DNA of 22,646 bases, taken from positions 1 through 22,646 of the forward strand of contig DKNB01000048.1 in assembly GCA_002470125.1 (NCBI GenBank), read 5' to 3'. Positions 22,075 through 22,646 of this stretch are shown piece by piece. The notes under the pieces are model-generated. The model saw only the letters and a list, made by a program, of their open reading frames with translations. It did not search any database and was not told the DNA's origin. Source of the DNA: Gallionellales bacterium UBA7399 (GTDB taxonomy: Bacteria; Pseudomonadota; Gammaproteobacteria; Burkholderiales; Gallionellaceae). Within the stretch, counting starts at the first letter, position 1. The number at the start of each line of letters is the position of its first letter. The position numbers and the translations under genes are program-made.

Positions 22075-22646
22075 ATGGAATTTTTTAATATTAAGCGCAA
22101 TATTCCGTTTATGAGTTATGGGAGGTATACCACCACCATCTCCCTGGTAACCTTTGTTGTGGCGGTATTTTTTATTGCGATAAAAGGGTTAAATTTTGGT
22201 GTGGATTTCACTGGTGGAACGGTGATGGAGGTTCATTACAGCCAAACTGCTGACTTAAATAAAATTCGCGAACAATTGGCTGATATGGGGTTACGTGATG
22301 TTCTGGTACAGAACTTTGGTTCTAGCCATGACGTGTTATTGCAGGTGTCATTAAAGCAAAATATAGTTGGTGCAAAGCTAAGCGAACAGATTCTTGAGAG
22401 GCTGCGCAAGCAAAATGCCGACACTGAGATGCGTCGCGTTGAGTTTGTTGGGCCTCAGGTTGGCAGGGACTTAATAGAAAATGGCGCACTGGCGCTGTTG
22501 CTGGTGTTAATAGGCATTGCATGCTATCTATGGATTCGATTTGAGTGGAAGTTTGGCCTAGCGGCAATTGTTGCCAATTTACACGATGTGGTTATCATCC
22601 TCGGTTTCTTTGCTTTTTTTCAGTGGGATTTCTCGCTGACCGTTTT
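22075..22646 (+). CDS. secF: Protein translocase subunit SecF, 3' end missing
   Basis: The frame begins at ATG 22075 after AGAGGT and stays open to the last base of the window, giving 190 codons of a protein usually near 310-320 residues. It starts MEFFNIKRNIPFMSYGR, has a first membrane helix at about 20-38, then LNFGVDFTGGTVMEV (39-53), the SecF counterpart of the SecD LGLDLRGG motif. VEFVGPQVGRDLIENGA marks the start of the membrane bundle, with helices following at about 139-155 and 160-180. It completes the tgt-yajC-secD-secF operon. Confidence 0.96.
   Translation, partial: MEFFNIKRNIPFMSYGRYTTTISLVTFVVAVFFIAIKGLNFGVDFTGGTVMEVHYSQTADLNKIREQLADMGLRDVLVQNFGSSHDVLLQVSLKQNIVGAKLSEQILERLRKQNADTEMRRVEFVGPQVGRDLIENGALALLLVLIGIACYLWIRFEWKFGLAAIVANLHDVVIILGFFAFFQWDFSLTV

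Noticed and set aside
1..22646. A novel defence, toxin-antitoxin, secondary-metabolite or CRISPR system
   Set aside because: Every substantial coding region is a recognisable housekeeping gene; I saw no repeats with regular spacing, no transposase or recombinase, and no paired small unknown genes.

Overview
The window reads as ordinary chromosome from a betaproteobacterium. The best evidence is close agreement with betaproteobacterial forms of small conserved proteins: ribosomal protein L32 ([20 protein letters not shown]...), IHF beta, S1 and YceD. Several neighbourhoods also point there: methyltransferase-rnhA-dnaQ beside gloB, yceD-rpmF-plsX-fabH-fabD-fabG, aroA/cmk-rpsA-ihfB-lapA and tgt-yajC-secD-secF. 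I cannot name a genus. I see no transposase, integrase, phage gene, CRISPR array or toxin/defence gene.

Layout. 1-222 is the tail of a DUF3892-like gene cut by the window edge. 298-3396 (+) holds mnmC, a YceF-type maf and dksA. 3467-6672 (-) holds a BaiN/RdsA-type flavoprotein, then dnaQ, rnhA and a YafS-type methyltransferase; the last three overlap by 4 bp each and are read methyltransferase-rnhA-dnaQ. 6703-7610 (+) holds gloB and a tRNA-Ser(GGA). 7730-12279 (+) is the yceD-rpmF-plsX-fabH-fabD-fabG cluster. 12338-16844 (-) holds lapA, ihfB, rpsA and a fused aroA-cmk, read aroA-cmk, rpsA, ihfB, lapA. 17175-18680 (+) holds a secreted YceI protein and a pirin. 18768-22646 (+) is tgt-yajC-secD-secF, with secF running off the right edge.

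How the genes work together. There is a fatty-acid/phospholipid initiation module (PlsX, FabH, FabD, FabG) joined to L32 and YceD; a translation and RNA-modification set (MnmC and Tgt acting on tRNA wobble bases, a putative rRNA dihydrouridine flavoenzyme, S1, L32, tRNA-Ser); replication fidelity and RNA removal (DnaQ, RNase HI); detoxification and nucleotide clean-up (GloB, Maf); the last common step but one of aromatic synthesis plus CMP kinase in one polypeptide; the nucleoid/stringent-response regulators IHF and DksA; and the accessory Sec translocon.

Most of the window is conventional. The points worth a second look are the single-chain AroA-Cmk with no separate cmk start, the fab cluster that stops at fabG with no acpP or fabF, a strong promoter placed so that yceD mRNA would be nearly leaderless, operator-like palindromes before plsX and in the aroA/yceI divergent region, terminators that split the usual aroA/cmk-rpsA-ihfB-lapA run, and several genes with TTG/GTG starts. 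I found no clearly novel multi-gene system.
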